Shown here: positions 51,452-61,235 of the stretch, piece by piece
Position numbering within the stretch: position 1 is the first letter of the stretch
Layout of the letters: every line of letters begins with the position of its first letter
From: Paenibacillus tuaregi
GTDB lineage: Bacteria > Bacillota > Bacilli > Paenibacillales > Paenibacillaceae
DNA length: 64,000 nucleotides
Direction of reading: 5' to 3'
Assembly: GCF_900086655.1 (NCBI RefSeq)
Contig: NZ_LT575476.1
Coordinates: 2,265,616-2,329,615, forward strand
Position numbers and translations under genes: made by a program
The notes under the pieces: generated by a model
What the model was told of the DNA's origin: nothing
The model's input: only the letters and a program-made list of their open reading frames with translations
The model's database searches: none

Positions 51452-52876
51452 ATGAGTCAGAAGAGAACTATGTATGAGAAAATTTGGGATAATCATGTTA
51501 TTCATCAGGAAGAAGGAAAGCCTAGCATCCTATATATTGATCTTCATCTTGTGCATGAAGTAACTTCTCCGCAGGCCTTCGAAGGCCTGCGTCTAAGCGG
51601 ACGCAAGGTACGCCGTCCAGAGCTGACGTTTGCGACGATGGATCATAACGTTCCAACCAAAGACCGTTACAATATTACTGATCCAATCTCTAAACAGCAG
51701 ATCGATACTTTGTCTCAGAACTGCCGTGACTTCGGCGTAACTCTGTTTGATCTGGATACCATCGATCAAGGGGTTGTGCACGTTATGGGGCCGGAGCTTG
51801 GCCTGACCCACCCGGGCAAGACAATTGTCTGCGGTGACAGCCATACCTCCACACATGGTGCGTTTGGCGCACTCGCTTTTGGTATCGGAACAAGCGAAGT
51901 TGAGCACGTATTGGCAACCCAATGTCTGCAGCAGGCCAAGGCTAAGACACTTGAAGTGCGTTTTGTCGGCAAGCGTAATCCGGGTGTAACGGCGAAGGAC
52001 CTTATTCTCGGCGTCATTGCCAAATATGGTACGGATTTTGCTACAGGTTATGTTATTGAGTACACCGGTGAAGCGATTCGCGAGCTGTCCATGGAAGAAC
52101 GGATGACGGTCTGCAACATGTCGATTGAAGGCGGAGCGAGAGCGGGACTGATCGCACCGGATGAAACTACATTTGAATATCTTCGCGGACGCCAGTATGT
52201 GCCGCAAGGTGAAGCTTTTGACGAGGCGGTAGCCCGCTGGAAAGAGCTTGCTTCTGATGAGGGTGCCCAGTATGACCGCGTGGTTGAGTTCGATGTGGAT
52301 TCTCTTATTCCTCAAGTAACCTGGGGAACCAGCCCAGGCATGGGAACGAACATCAGTGCGCAGGTGCCTAACCCTGCTGATTTCGCAACCGAGAATGAAC
52401 GCAAAGCGGCTGAGAAGGCGCTTGAGTATATGGGACTAACCCCGGGCACGCCGATGTCTGAAATTGAAATCGATTATGTCTTCATCGGCTCCTGTACGAA
52501 CGGCCGGATCGAGGATCTTCGTGCCGCAGCTGCGGTGGCCAAAGGGCATAAAGTATCTGACCGTGTAACGGCTATTGTGGTTCCAGGCTCAGGACGTGTG
52601 AAAATCCAGGCAGAGAAGGAAGGTCTGGACAAAATCTTCACTGAAGCTGGCTTTGAATGGCGTGAAGCAGGCTGCAGCATGTGTCTGGCGATGAACCCGG
52701 ACGTTCTTCAGCCAGGGCAGCGCTGTGCATCGACCTCCAACCGGAACTTTGAAGGGCGCCAAGGACGCGGCGGACGTACACATCTCGTATCCCCGGCGAT
52801 GGCTGCGGCCGCTGCGGTAAAAGGGCGTTTCGTGGATGTGCGCGATTGGAATTTCAAGACTGAGGTTGTCAGCTAA
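51452..52876 (+). CDS. leuC: 3-isopropylmalate dehydratase, large subunit
   Basis: A 474-residue aconitase-family subunit isomerising 2- to 3-isopropylmalate in leucine synthesis. It holds a [4Fe-4S] cluster; ligands are in GSCTNGR and GCSMCLAMN. Other hallmarks: [21 protein letters not shown] (read in parts) and ATMDHNVPT. ATGs at 51449 and 51452 are adjacent; GAGGTGA fits either. It pairs with leuD 33 bases on. Other leu and ilv genes are not in the window. Confidence 0.96.
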   Translation: MSQKRTMYEKIWDNHVIHQEEGKPSILYIDLHLVHEVTSPQAFEGLRLSGRKVRRPELTFATMDHNVPTKDRYNITDPISKQQIDTLSQNCRDFGVTLFDLDTIDQGVVHVMGPELGLTHPGKTIVCGDSHTSTHGAFGALAFGIGTSEVEHVLATQCLQQAKAKTLEVRFVGKRNPGVTAKDLILGVIAKYGTDFATGYVIEYTGEAIRELSMEERMTVCNMSIEGGARAGLIAPDETTFEYLRGRQYVPQGEAFDEAVARWKELASDEGAQYDRVVEFDVDSLIPQVTWGTSPGMGTNISAQVPNPADFATENERKAAEKALEYMGLTPGTPMSEIEIDYVFIGSCTNGRIEDLRAAAAVAKGHKVSDRVTAIVVPGSGRVKIQAEKEGLDKIFTEAGFEWREAGCSMCLAMNPDVLQPGQRCASTSNRNFEGRQGRGGRTHLVSPAMAAAAAVKGRFVDVRDWNFKTEVVS

Positions 52877-52909
52877 GACAGACAATCCAATAGAGGGGAG
52901 ACAAAATTC

Positions 52910-53512
52910 ATGGAAGCATTCACTAAATTATCCGGTATCGTTGGACCGGTGGACCGGGTCAACGTTGACACCGATGCTATTATTCCTAAACAATTTCTTA
53001 AGCGCATTGAGCGCACAGGGTTCGGACAGTTTCTATTTTTTGAATGGCGTTTTGATGAGCAGGGGAACGTGAACCCAGGATTCGAGCTTAACAAACCCCG
53101 TTACGAGGGAGCTTCTGTACTGATCTCCCGTGTGAACTTCGGCTGCGGCTCTTCCCGTGAGCATGCACCATGGGCTATCCTTGACTACGGCTTCCGCTGT
53201 GTCATCGCGCCTTCCTTCGCAGATATCTTTTATAATAACTGCTTTAAGAACGGGATTCTGCCTATTGTGCTTTCCGAAGAGCAGGTGGAGGATTTATTCC
53301 AGCGGACAGCAGCTCATGAAGGTTATAGGCTGCATGTGGATTTGGAGAACAAGACTCTTACTGACGATTACGGTCTGGTTATTAACTTTGATCTGGATGA
53401 GCACCGTCGTCAGTTCCTTCTGCAAGGACTGGATGATATCGGTCTGACCTTGAAGCACGAGGATGAAATCTCAGCCTATGAGCAAAAGAACAGCGCACGC
53501 CTGTTTGCTTAA
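52910..53512 (+). CDS. leuD: 3-isopropylmalate dehydratase, small subunit
   Basis: A 200-residue swivel-domain partner of LeuC. Signature parts: [21 protein letters not shown], the substrate-binding [20 protein letters not shown] and [23 protein letters not shown] precedes the ATG. It ends the operon before a strong terminator. Confidence 0.96.
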   Translation: MEAFTKLSGIVGPVDRVNVDTDAIIPKQFLKRIERTGFGQFLFFEWRFDEQGNVNPGFELNKPRYEGASVLISRVNFGCGSSREHAPWAILDYGFRCVIAPSFADIFYNNCFKNGILPIVLSEEQVEDLFQRTAAHEGYRLHVDLENKTLTDDYGLVINFDLDEHRRQFLLQGLDDIGLTLKHEDEISAYEQKNSARLFA

Positions 53513-53545
53513 TTTACCCGGTATATAAGCAAGGTACATGATTAC

Positions 53546-53582
53546 AAAGGCTCTGTCAGGATGATCCTGGCAGGGCCTTTTG
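53546..53582 (+). terminator. Terminator of leuCD
   Basis: A 16-bp stem, 53546-53561 with 53565-53580, has some G-U pairs and a TGA loop. The U-tract is short. Confidence 0.85.
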
Positions 53583-53826
53583 CCGTGTCGTGGCCAAGTT
53601 TCAACAAGCTGAACGAGCTTTTGTCAAAAAATAATTTAATAGATTACAAATCTGTATCTCTAAACCCTCTATTAAATGAAATTTTTTCCTGATAAAATGG
53701 GAGTAATTCGCAACATTTAAGAGAACGTGGCGTCTTTAATGTCGTATAGTGTTAACCCTCGTTGTCCTCGCTCAGCCGGTCGGTCGTCTATGCAAACAAT
53801 TTGAAAAATGGGATGGTAGGGTGATT
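53583..53826 (+). other. Intergenic region before the first amidase
   Basis: Apart from the promoter at 53710-53734, this AT-rich stretch holds no coding frame with a ribosome site. TGATAAAAT at 53691-53699 could be a sigma-A -10 box, but no convincing -35 precedes it. Confidence 0.4.
53710..53734 (+). promoter_or_regulatory. ECF-type promoter of the first amidase cassette
   Basis: GCAAC (53710-53714), 16 bases, CGTC (53731-53734), embedded in AATTCGCAAC and GCGTCTTTA. The same arrangement lies before the second amidase cassette. It matches the general ECF form (AAC ... CGTC). Confidence 0.6.
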
Positions 53827-55353
53827 ATGAAGAAACTGGGATTTATCGCTTTTTTACTCTTTTTCTTACTGTCGCTGCCTGGGCAGGGGCACGCAGAGTC
53901 CGGTGGTACTCATATTAAGCTGGATGGAAAAGAGCTTCAGCTGGCTAAGGGCAGCCAGGTGCAGGAGATTAAGGGAAGTGTGCTGATTCCGATACGGGTA
54001 GTTGTGGAAGAACTGGGCTACACCGTAAATTGGGATAAGTCGGGCAAGGTGAATATTCAGCAGGGCACGACTAGGCTGGATCTGACCGTAAACAAGAAAA
54101 CGGCCCTGGTGAATGGAACGAAGATCACCATGCCGGCAGCCCCTATCACCAAAGGGGATACTACATATGTTCCATTAAGATTTGTCTCAGAACAGACCGG
54201 TCTGAAGGTGCTGTGGGATAATAAGTCGAGAACGGTATTCCTCTCTACGTCTGAAACCCAGAGCGGCAGCGGGAGTGGAAGTGTGAACAGTGGCAGCAAT
54301 TCAGGCAAGGATAGCGGGTCATCTGTTGAAGTACCTAAACCGGGCAGCAGCGGCTCCGGCTCATCCTCTGGCAGCGGTTCCACTCAAGGGAATTCGGATG
54401 GTTCATCAGGAGGGATGGACAGCTCCAATACAGGTTCGCTGGCTGCTTTAAACGGGATCAGTTACAGTGACAACCGCCTGGTGATCTCGGTTGACGGTAA
54501 GGTGAAGCCTAAGATAAGCAAGCTGACGGGTCCAGACCGGATTGTCGTGGATATCCCGAATATCAAGTTCTCTGATGCGTTTCTGCGGGATCAACCTTTG
54601 GACAGCTCTGGACAGGGAGTTATGAAACTGACCGATTACCTGGATGTGAAGCAGGTACGGTACTCGCAGTTCAGCAACAAACCACCAACAATACGTCTTG
54701 TCTTGGACCTGAGCACCAGTAAGAACTATAATTTGGTGAACGACGGGGATGGCTTGGTTATTGTGGACCTGAATTCCGATTCATCGTCGGTTCCGGTAAC
54801 TCCTCCTGGTGACAATGGTAAGAAGCTAGTCGTTATTGACGCAGGTCACGGGGGCAAAGACCCGGGTGCCTCGAGCGCTTCCGGCAAAGTGGAGAAGACC
54901 TTTACCTTAGCTGTAGTGCTTAAAGTCCAGGAGCTGCTTAAAAATGTGGACGGCCTTGACTTCATGCTTACACGCAGTGACGATACTTACCCGACCCTGA
55001 GTGACCGGGTAAAGATGGCAAACAGTTTGAACGCGGATATCTTCATCTCGGTGCACGGGAACAGTGCAGGACCTTCCGTAACCGGGTCAGAGACCTACTA
55101 CACCCGGACAGACAGCATTGAGCTGGCTAATGTGATGCATAAGCATCTTGTAGAGGCAGCCGGCCTCCCTGACCGTAAGGTCCGTCAGAAGAGCCTTCAG
55201 GTTACAAGAGAGACCAAGATGCCTGCGGTGCTGTTGGAGGTTGGTTATCTAAGCAATCTAAATGATGAGTCCCTTATGTATGATGACGACTTTCAAGAGC
55301 GTGTGGCGGAAGGTATCGTCGCAGGGATCAAAGAATACCTCGGATTGCAGTAA
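53827..55353 (+). CDS. N-acetylmuramoyl-L-alanine amidase, copy 1 (copper-amine-oxidase-like/AMIN/Amidase_3)
   Basis: 508 residues: a signal peptide (1-24); a copper amine oxidase N-terminal-like domain (about 30-135, IRVVVEELGYTVNWD; YVPLRFVSEQTGLKV); a Gly/Ser-rich linker (about 140-210); an AMIN targeting domain (about 215-315); and a catalytic Amidase_3 domain (about 330-508). Zinc ligands sit in IDAGHGGKDPGA, VEKTF and SVHGNS, and the catalytic Glu in LLEVGYLSN. It cuts the lactyl-peptide bond of peptidoglycan outside the cell. TAGGGTGA supports the ATG at 53827. Paralog of the gene at 56314. Confidence 0.93.
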   Translation: MKKLGFIAFLLFFLLSLPGQGHAESGGTHIKLDGKELQLAKGSQVQEIKGSVLIPIRVVVEELGYTVNWDKSGKVNIQQGTTRLDLTVNKKTALVNGTKITMPAAPITKGDTTYVPLRFVSEQTGLKVLWDNKSRTVFLSTSETQSGSGSGSVNSGSNSGKDSGSSVEVPKPGSSGSGSSSGSGSTQGNSDGSSGGMDSSNTGSLAALNGISYSDNRLVISVDGKVKPKISKLTGPDRIVVDIPNIKFSDAFLRDQPLDSSGQGVMKLTDYLDVKQVRYSQFSNKPPTIRLVLDLSTSKNYNLVNDGDGLVIVDLNSDSSSVPVTPPGDNGKKLVVIDAGHGGKDPGASSASGKVEKTFTLAVVLKVQELLKNVDGLDFMLTRSDDTYPTLSDRVKMANSLNADIFISVHGNSAGPSVTGSETYYTRTDSIELANVMHKHLVEAAGLPDRKVRQKSLQVTRETKMPAVLLEVGYLSNLNDESLMYDDDFQERVAEGIVAGIKEYLGLQ

Positions 55354-55380
55354 ACTTCGATTCAAGAGGGGGAAGCCAGG

Positions 55381-55995
55381 ATGAAGAGAGGGTTATGGAT
55401 TGCCGGTGTGCTTCTTGTGCTGGCTGTGCTAAGCGTGGGCTGCGGACAAAAGCCTGAGACTGCCCCGTCTGCTCCACAGGGAAGCGGTGGGGACACAGCT
55501 CAGACCGGACAAGAGAATAAAGAGCCGGCTAATACAGCAAATGGGGCCGGTCAACAAGATCAGACCGAACCGCCGAAGAAGGACCCGCAGGATGATAAAA
55601 AAACGCTGTCCATCCGGACTTATTATACGGATAATGACATGATGGACTTGAAAGAGAAGCAGAGGGAAATCTCTTATAAGAATGATAAGGAGAAATACGA
55701 AGAGGCATTCAAGTCATTACAAAGTAGCGAAGACGACAAGCTGTTTGCGTTATGGCAGAAAGTGAAGCTCAAGTCTGTAGACCTGAAAAGTGGGGAATTG
55801 ACCATTGATATCGAACTGCCGGGTGAGGCAAGGCTGGGGGCTGGAGGAGAGGTATTAGCGATTGATGCGCTGAAGAGAACCTTTTTCCAATTTAACGAAG
55901 TCAAAACAATAGAGCTTCTTGTTGACGGCAGCAAGGTTGATACCCTGATGGGGCACGAGGAGTTGGAACATCCTATGACCCGATCAGCAAAGTGA
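55381..55995 (+). CDS. GerM-domain lipoprotein, copy 1
   Basis: 204 residues. A lipoprotein signal ends in LSVGC (Cys near residue 21). A Pro/Gln/Gly-rich spacer (about 25-70) follows, then a GerM domain (about 75-200; IRTYYTDNDMMDLKEKQREI, FKSLQSS, DIELPGEARLGAGGE). GerM domains occur in spore germination and sporulation lipoproteins and probably bind proteins or glycan. It lies 27 bases after the amidase, so it may anchor or guide it. Paralog at 57726. Confidence 0.85.
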   Translation: MKRGLWIAGVLLVLAVLSVGCGQKPETAPSAPQGSGGDTAQTGQENKEPANTANGAGQQDQTEPPKKDPQDDKKTLSIRTYYTDNDMMDLKEKQREISYKNDKEKYEEAFKSLQSSEDDKLFALWQKVKLKSVDLKSGELTIDIELPGEARLGAGGEVLAIDALKRTFFQFNEVKTIELLVDGSKVDTLMGHEELEHPMTRSAK

Positions 55996-56006
55996 GGTAT
56001 GTAAAG

Positions 56007-56038
56007 AGAGAATCCGTGTTAGCGGGTTCTCTTTTTTT
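56007..56038 (+). terminator. Terminator of the first amidase cassette
   Basis: AGAGAATCCG (56007-56016) pairs with CGGGTTCTCT (56023-56032), with one U-G pair, followed by a T run. It leaves about 275 non-coding bases before the second cassette, with only the ECF-type promoter recognisable. Confidence 0.9.
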
Positions 56039-56204
56039 GGTAATACAATCCAGTAAATACAGCGCCTTGCTGTTTCGGAGAAAGGGATGAAAGCTTTTGA
56101 AAAAGCTGCCATATCAATAAAAACCTAAATTATTTCGAGGAATTGACGATAAAGAACAAGAGGGTTCCAGCTGGAAATTTTGGCAGGAAAGTTGGCATAA
56201 ATTC

Positions 56205-56229
56205 GCAACTTTTCATAGGGAACCGCGTC
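56205..56229 (+). promoter_or_regulatory. ECF-type promoter of the second amidase cassette
   Basis: GCAAC (56205-56209), 16 bases, CGTC (56226-56229), within AAATTCGCAAC and GCGTCTAATA. Spacing is identical to the promoter at 53710-53734. Confidence 0.6.
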
Positions 56230-56313
56230 TAATAGGCGTCCAGGCTGATGTCGAAGGATTAGGTTTTATGTAGAAATCACCAGGGACAAATACATCAATG
56301 GTAGGGGTGAAGG

Positions 56314-57702
56314 ATGAAGAAATTAGGTTTTTTTGCGGTTTTATTTTTCTTTTTATGGGCTTTTCCCGGAATAGGAAGTGCGGCTGATTCAGGTACGCAT
56401 ATCTATCTGGATGGGAAAGAATTGAGTCTATCCAAGAATGGACAGGTTCAAGAAATAAAAGGAAGTGTAATGATTCCGATTCGTGTCGTCATGGAGGAGC
56501 TGGGGTTTAATGTCAACTGGGAGAATAAGACTGGCACGGTAACCATACAGAAAGCGGATACTACGATCAAATTGGTTGTGGGTAAGAAAGCGGCTACAGT
56601 AAACGGGGTTCAAACTACCGTACCTGTAGCGCCTTATCTCAAAGGTGATACTACCATGGTTCCTCTTCGCTTTATCAGTGAGCAGATGGGCTTAAAGGTA
56701 ACCTGGGTGAGCAAGACCAAATCCGTATATCTTATTACCCCAAGTGAAGGCAGTGGAAACAATGGGTCTGGAAACGGACAAGCTGGCGGGAACGCGTCAA
56801 TTACGGGAATCAGCTTTAGCGACAATCGGCTGATTGTTGCCTTAAGTGGTAAGGTGAAACCGAGTGTGTTCAAGATGGCTGATCCTGACCGGATTGTCAT
56901 TGACGTGCCAAATGCGCGTTTTGACGATACGTTTCCTGACGGCATGCTGGACAGCACTCAGAATGGGTCTATCCAAGTAGATGGGTATCCGGATGTTTCA
57001 AAAGTGCGCTATTCCTTATTTAACAATAATCCTTCGACAGTGCGCATTGTGCTTGATCTGAATAAGGCTAAAAATTATGAATTAATTAATGCGGGTGACG
57101 GTCTGCTGATCGTGGACTTAAACAAGGGGTCATCTGAGACTCCGGTAACCCCACCGGGGACGAGCGGCAAGAAGCTTGTGGTTCTGGACGCTGGACATGG
57201 CGGAACGGACCCTGGAGCAATCAGTGTGAAGAACCGGAAAGAGAAGGATTTCAATCTGGCCGTGGTGCTTAAGGTTGAGGCGCTTCTAAAGAACAACAAG
57301 AACATCGATCTGGTCTTGACGCGAAGTGGAGATACGTACCCTACGTTGTCAGACCGCGTGAAGATAGCGGAGAAGCTGAAGGCGGATATTTTCATTTCCG
57401 TCCATGCAAATTCCGGTCCGGCTGCGGCTAGTGGTGTGGAAACTTACTACACCAGAAATTCCAGTCAGGAGCTTGCCAAAGTCATGCACAAATATCTTGT
57501 TAAGTCCTCCGGGCTTACTGATCGTAAAGTAAGATACGCCAGCCTTCATGTAACACGGGAAACTACGATGCCGGCGGTTCTTCTAGAATGCGGCTTTCTC
57601 AGCAATAAGAATGATGAGGCCCTTCTCTATACAGAAGAATTCCAGAACAAGGTGGCTGAAGGCATCGTGGCAGGCATCAAAGAATATCTCAAAGTACAGT
57701 AG
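56314..57702 (+). CDS. N-acetylmuramoyl-L-alanine amidase, copy 2
   Basis: 462 residues with the same order as the gene at 53827: a signal peptide (1-23), a copper-amine-oxidase-like domain (about 28-135), a much shorter linker (about 140-160), an AMIN domain (about 162-265), and Amidase_3 (about 285-462) with LDAGHGGTDPGA, KEKDF, SVHANS and LLECGFLSN. All zinc ligands and the catalytic Glu are kept, so both copies should work. The main difference is loss of the long Ser/Gly linker. It has its own ECF-type promoter. Encoded with the second GerM lipoprotein. Confidence 0.93.
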   Translation: MKKLGFFAVLFFFLWAFPGIGSAADSGTHIYLDGKELSLSKNGQVQEIKGSVMIPIRVVMEELGFNVNWENKTGTVTIQKADTTIKLVVGKKAATVNGVQTTVPVAPYLKGDTTMVPLRFISEQMGLKVTWVSKTKSVYLITPSEGSGNNGSGNGQAGGNASITGISFSDNRLIVALSGKVKPSVFKMADPDRIVIDVPNARFDDTFPDGMLDSTQNGSIQVDGYPDVSKVRYSLFNNNPSTVRIVLDLNKAKNYELINAGDGLLIVDLNKGSSETPVTPPGTSGKKLVVLDAGHGGTDPGAISVKNRKEKDFNLAVVLKVEALLKNNKNIDLVLTRSGDTYPTLSDRVKIAEKLKADIFISVHANSGPAAASGVETYYTRNSSQELAKVMHKYLVKSSGLTDRKVRYASLHVTRETTMPAVLLECGFLSNKNDEALLYTEEFQNKVAEGIVAGIKEYLKVQ

Positions 57703-57725
57703 GTTTCCCGAAAGGAGCAAGTGAC

Positions 57726-58391
57726 GTGAAACGGAAATTATGGATCATAACGCTGCTTGTTGTAGTTGTGGGGATCAGCGCAGGCTGTGGCCAGAAGCCT
57801 CAGTCAGCGGGTGGAGTCAACAATACACAAGGGAGCGAAGGAACGACATCAAGTGGCGACCAGACTGCGTCCAAAACGCCGAGCGAGGCAAACAATGGAC
57901 AGCAGCAGGTTCAAGGAAATTCCGGTTCGAATGGAAGTGGGAACACCGGAAGCACCGGTAAGACCGGAAATACAGGGACAAATGAATCGGAGACCAAATC
58001 CGTGAAGACAACCATTGAGGCTTATTACACGGATGATCAAATGCTGGAGCTGAAGAAGGTTCAGAAGGAAATCACCTACACGGAAGCCAAGGATAAATAT
58101 GAAGCTGCCGTAAAGTCTCTTCAAAGCAGCGGGGACAGCAAGCTTTTCGCACTCTGGGGAAAGGTGGAGTTCAAGTCGGTCAGCTTCAAAGACGGACAGT
58201 TGACTGTGGATATCCATCTGCCGGATGAAGCACGGCTGGGTGCAGGTGGTGAATCACTTGCCATTGACGCGCTTAAGAAAACGGCATTCCAATTTGACGA
58301 GGTAAAAAGCCTGGAACTGCTCGTGGATGGCCAACAGGCCGACACGCTGATGGGCCATGTCGAACTGACGCATCCCATGACGAGAGAATAA
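57726..58391 (+). CDS. GerM-domain lipoprotein, copy 2
   Basis: 221 residues, GTG start after AAAGGAG. The lipobox ISAGC ends at Cys20 or so. The spacer is longer and Gly/Ser/Thr/Asn-rich (SGSNGSGNTGSTGKTGNTG, about 60-80). The GerM domain (about 90-218) contains IEAYYTDDQMLELKKVQKEI and DIHLPDEARLGAGGE and is clearly homologous to copy 1. It lies 23 bases behind amidase copy 2 and ends just before a strong terminator. Confidence 0.85.
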   Translation: MKRKLWIITLLVVVVGISAGCGQKPQSAGGVNNTQGSEGTTSSGDQTASKTPSEANNGQQQVQGNSGSNGSGNTGSTGKTGNTGTNESETKSVKTTIEAYYTDDQMLELKKVQKEITYTEAKDKYEAAVKSLQSSGDSKLFALWGKVEFKSVSFKDGQLTVDIHLPDEARLGAGGESLAIDALKKTAFQFDEVKSLELLVDGQQADTLMGHVELTHPMTRE

Positions 58392-58410
58392 TTAGCAAGA
58401 AAAGGAATAT

Positions 58411-58450
58411 GACTGCTGTATGTCGAATGAGAATACAGCAGTCCATTTTT
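58411..58450 (+). terminator. Terminator before the SLH gene
   Basis: A perfect 11-bp stem, 58411-58421 with 58433-58443, is followed by CATTTTTTG. The SLH gene starts only 20 bases later, so it depends on read-through or on a promoter hidden upstream. Confidence 0.85.
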
Positions 58451-58469
58451 TGTTAAAGGAGAGAATGCA

Positions 58470-61214
58470 ATGTCTTACAAAAGAAGCCGTATCCGTCAAT
58501 CTAAAAAGGCGGTTTCCACCATGCTGGTTACGGCAATGTGCTTAAGCGGGGGAGCAGCCGCATTTGCGGATTCCAATACAACAACTACGGCGGCTAATAC
58601 AACATCAACGTCCAGTCAAACGACAGCTGGAACAGCCTCCATTTTCAGTGATGTAGCCAGCGGCTTTTGGGCCGAGAAACATATTTATAAGCTTGCCTCT
58701 GAAGGTATTATTCTGGGGGAAAAAGGAAAGTTCCGTCCCAATGACAGCATCACACAGGAAGAAGCTATCACCCTTGCTCTGCGCTTCATGAATCTGGACA
58801 GCAAGCTTCCGGCAAAGCCAGTCGTTCCAGATAAGCTGAAAGTAGGCAAGTATTACGAACCTTACGTCGCGCTGGCGATTCAGCAGAAGCTGATTGACCA
58901 GACAGAAGAAATCGCCGCAACCGGTGCTAAAGAGTCTTGGGGCTCCAAAAAGGCTTCCCGGGAGTGGATCGCCAAAATCCTTGTGCGCTCGCTCGGCAAA
59001 GAAGCGGATGCCAAAGCAGCCGGCTCGAAATCCACAACATTTGCGGATAACGCCAAAATCTCAAATGGTGCCAGAGGTTTTGTTACCGTTGCCGTGGACC
59101 TTGGCTTAACCAAAGGGGTGGAAGGCAATAAATTCGACCCGCTAGGTCTGGTAACCCGCGCTCAAATCGCCACCTTCTTCAGCCGTGGACAAGGGTACAT
59201 TAACCCGGGTTATGCCGGTGTGTATGAGGGGATTGTCTCCGAACTCACCGATTCCAAGTTGACGCTGTATATCGATGGCAAAACGCGCAGTTTTACGCTG
59301 GATAACCGGAGTGTATTCTTCACAAGCGATTCTGAAACCAAAATTGCGAAGAGTGATCTGAAGCCGTTCACGAAAGTAATGGCGATTGATAAAGTCGGCT
59401 CTGCAGCGTATGTGGAAGTCACTGATCCTAAACAGCAGGTTGAAAGTATCGAAGGTACGTTTGCGAAAGTAACCGGGGGAAATACCATTTGGGTCAGCAC
59501 ACCGACAGGGTATACTTCTTATGGATATGACTCGGCTACACAGTTTATTGACCAGAACGGGAAAGTGATTGCACCGACAGCCATTACAGCGGACAGCACC
59601 ATCGAAATCCAGAAGGAGACGTTCAGTCCCGACAAGAAGACCGTGGTTGTTAAAGTGAAGTCGGGCCTGGTGAATAAAACTTCGTCGGGAACCATCCAAT
59701 CCGTTGATCAGAATGCGAAGACGGTGACCTTAAAAGATGCTTCAGGCAGTGTGGAGCAGTATAAAGTCGATAACAACACGCTGGTTCGCTATCAAAGCCA
59801 GATTATTACGCTGGGTGAATTGAAGCCTAATGTGGCAGTAAATTACACCGTCAAGAACAGTGTGCTTACCAATCTTGAAGTAACGCAGAGTGTGGAACGT
59901 ACCGTGAAAGGCATGCTGGTTGATGTCAATGCGGGAAGCAAGCTGCTGACCTTCAAAAATTCCAGCGGAGCCCTGGATGTCAAGGTCTTGGCTGATAAGC
60001 CGTCCATTCTGATCGATGGCATTACCGATGCGGGTCTGAATGATCTGATCGCCGATGTGAACGCCGGTGATCAGGTTGAGATTACGCTTGATGGCCAGGA
60101 GAAGGTTACACGCATCCAAGTGCTGGGAAGACAATCCGAGCTGCTTACGGATTCCACAGTGGTGTCTTATGACAGCAAGTATAAAGCGCTGACGGTTATT
60201 GATGGGGCGAAGAAGCTGCACGTGTACACTTTGGACGAGAAGACCAAACTGGACTATAATTCTGCATCGCCAACACTTAGCGGCATTGAGCCACTGTTGA
60301 CCAAGGATCGCAAAGTCAGCATCACACATATTGGAGACCGGGCATTATCCCTCCAAATCATTTATAAATACGAAGGTACTTATGTCTCGGCTAACACTTC
60401 AGCCAAGACCGTGACGATCCAGCTCAGCGGCGGCAAGACCATGACACTGAATTATACGGGAAGCAGCCTGCCGCTTGAAATTTACGGAATCGCATCGCCG
60501 TCCCTTTCCGATATCAAGCCGGGAGATGCGGTTGTTGCCCAGCTAAGCGCGAATCAGGATGCGCTGCAGACGCTTGCCGTCAAAACTCCGGTACAATTCG
60601 AGGTTGTGTCCGTGGATACTGTGAACAGCCGGGTGAGAGCGAAATCCAAAGGCATTACCGATGAATTCTATGTGGACAAGGCTACTCTGCTGGGAGATAA
60701 CGGACAGGCAATTAAGGCATCTGAACTGACCGCAGGGCAGGTTATTAATGTTACGTTCAATGGAAGAAACGTGGTATCGGTTCAAGTGGTTAAGCTGAAC
60801 CTCGGCAAGGTTCTCAGCGTGGATGGCTCAACCGTGACGGTGAAGAGCTTTAATGGTGGGAACACTTCCTATCCGGTAAACGGCGGTGTCAAAGTAATCC
60901 GCAATGGCTCGGTGACTACAAACGCAAATACGCTGACCAATTCGGATCATGTTGAAATTCGCAAGGATGAGACAGGTCAAACCGTGTTTACCGTACTGAA
61001 CTCCATTGTTCGTCCGTTTAGTTATTACGATGCTTCATCCAAAGTTATTACAGTAAAACACGACTTTAACGATAACAATTACCGGTTTGAAGTGAGCCTG
61101 GACACATATGTTCACCAAGGCGACACCACATTAACCGTGCAATCCCTCAAAGAAAATGATAATATTGTATTATATTTCAACAATAACAAGCTTGTTGAGA
61201 TTGAAAAACAATAA
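58470..61214 (+). CDS. Large secreted S-layer-homology protein with repeated beta domains
   Basis: 914 residues. A signal peptide (about 1-33, cut after AFA) is followed by a Thr/Ser-rich stretch and three SLH domains (about 57-110, 118-180, 188-245; IFSDVASGFWAEKHIYKLASEG split, RPNDSITQEEAITLALR, LVTRAQIATFFSRG), which attach to secondary cell-wall polymer. The remaining ~650 residues are tandem units of 65-75 residues, each a small beta domain with Lys/Thr/Val patterns (KTVTLKDASGSVEQYKV; GKVLSVDGSTVTVKSF). No enzyme motif is seen, so it is probably structural. AAAGGAGAG precedes the ATG. Confidence 0.88.
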   Translation: MSYKRSRIRQSKKAVSTMLVTAMCLSGGAAAFADSNTTTTAANTTSTSSQTTAGTASIFSDVASGFWAEKHIYKLASEGIILGEKGKFRPNDSITQEEAITLALRFMNLDSKLPAKPVVPDKLKVGKYYEPYVALAIQQKLIDQTEEIAATGAKESWGSKKASREWIAKILVRSLGKEADAKAAGSKSTTFADNAKISNGARGFVTVAVDLGLTKGVEGNKFDPLGLVTRAQIATFFSRGQGYINPGYAGVYEGIVSELTDSKLTLYIDGKTRSFTLDNRSVFFTSDSETKIAKSDLKPFTKVMAIDKVGSAAYVEVTDPKQQVESIEGTFAKVTGGNTIWVSTPTGYTSYGYDSATQFIDQNGKVIAPTAITADSTIEIQKETFSPDKKTVVVKVKSGLVNKTSSGTIQSVDQNAKTVTLKDASGSVEQYKVDNNTLVRYQSQIITLGELKPNVAVNYTVKNSVLTNLEVTQSVERTVKGMLVDVNAGSKLLTFKNSSGALDVKVLADKPSILIDGITDAGLNDLIADVNAGDQVEITLDGQEKVTRIQVLGRQSELLTDSTVVSYDSKYKALTVIDGAKKLHVYTLDEKTKLDYNSASPTLSGIEPLLTKDRKVSITHIGDRALSLQIIYKYEGTYVSANTSAKTVTIQLSGGKTMTLNYTGSSLPLEIYGIASPSLSDIKPGDAVVAQLSANQDALQTLAVKTPVQFEVVSVDTVNSRVRAKSKGITDEFYVDKATLLGDNGQAIKASELTAGQVINVTFNGRNVVSVQVVKLNLGKVLSVDGSTVTVKSFNGGNTSYPVNGGVKVIRNGSVTTNANTLTNSDHVEIRKDETGQTVFTVLNSIVRPFSYYDASSKVITVKHDFNDNNYRFEVSLDTYVHQGDTTLTVQSLKENDNIVLYFNNNKLVEIEKQ

Positions 61215-61235
61215 GTCAGTTTCTTGAGATTGACC

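Noticed and set aside
56097..56138. 13-residue frame with AGAAAGGG before it, in the gap between the amidase cassettes
   Set aside because: Too short to judge, no hydrophobic or leader-peptide pattern, and no link to a nearby regulatory hairpin.
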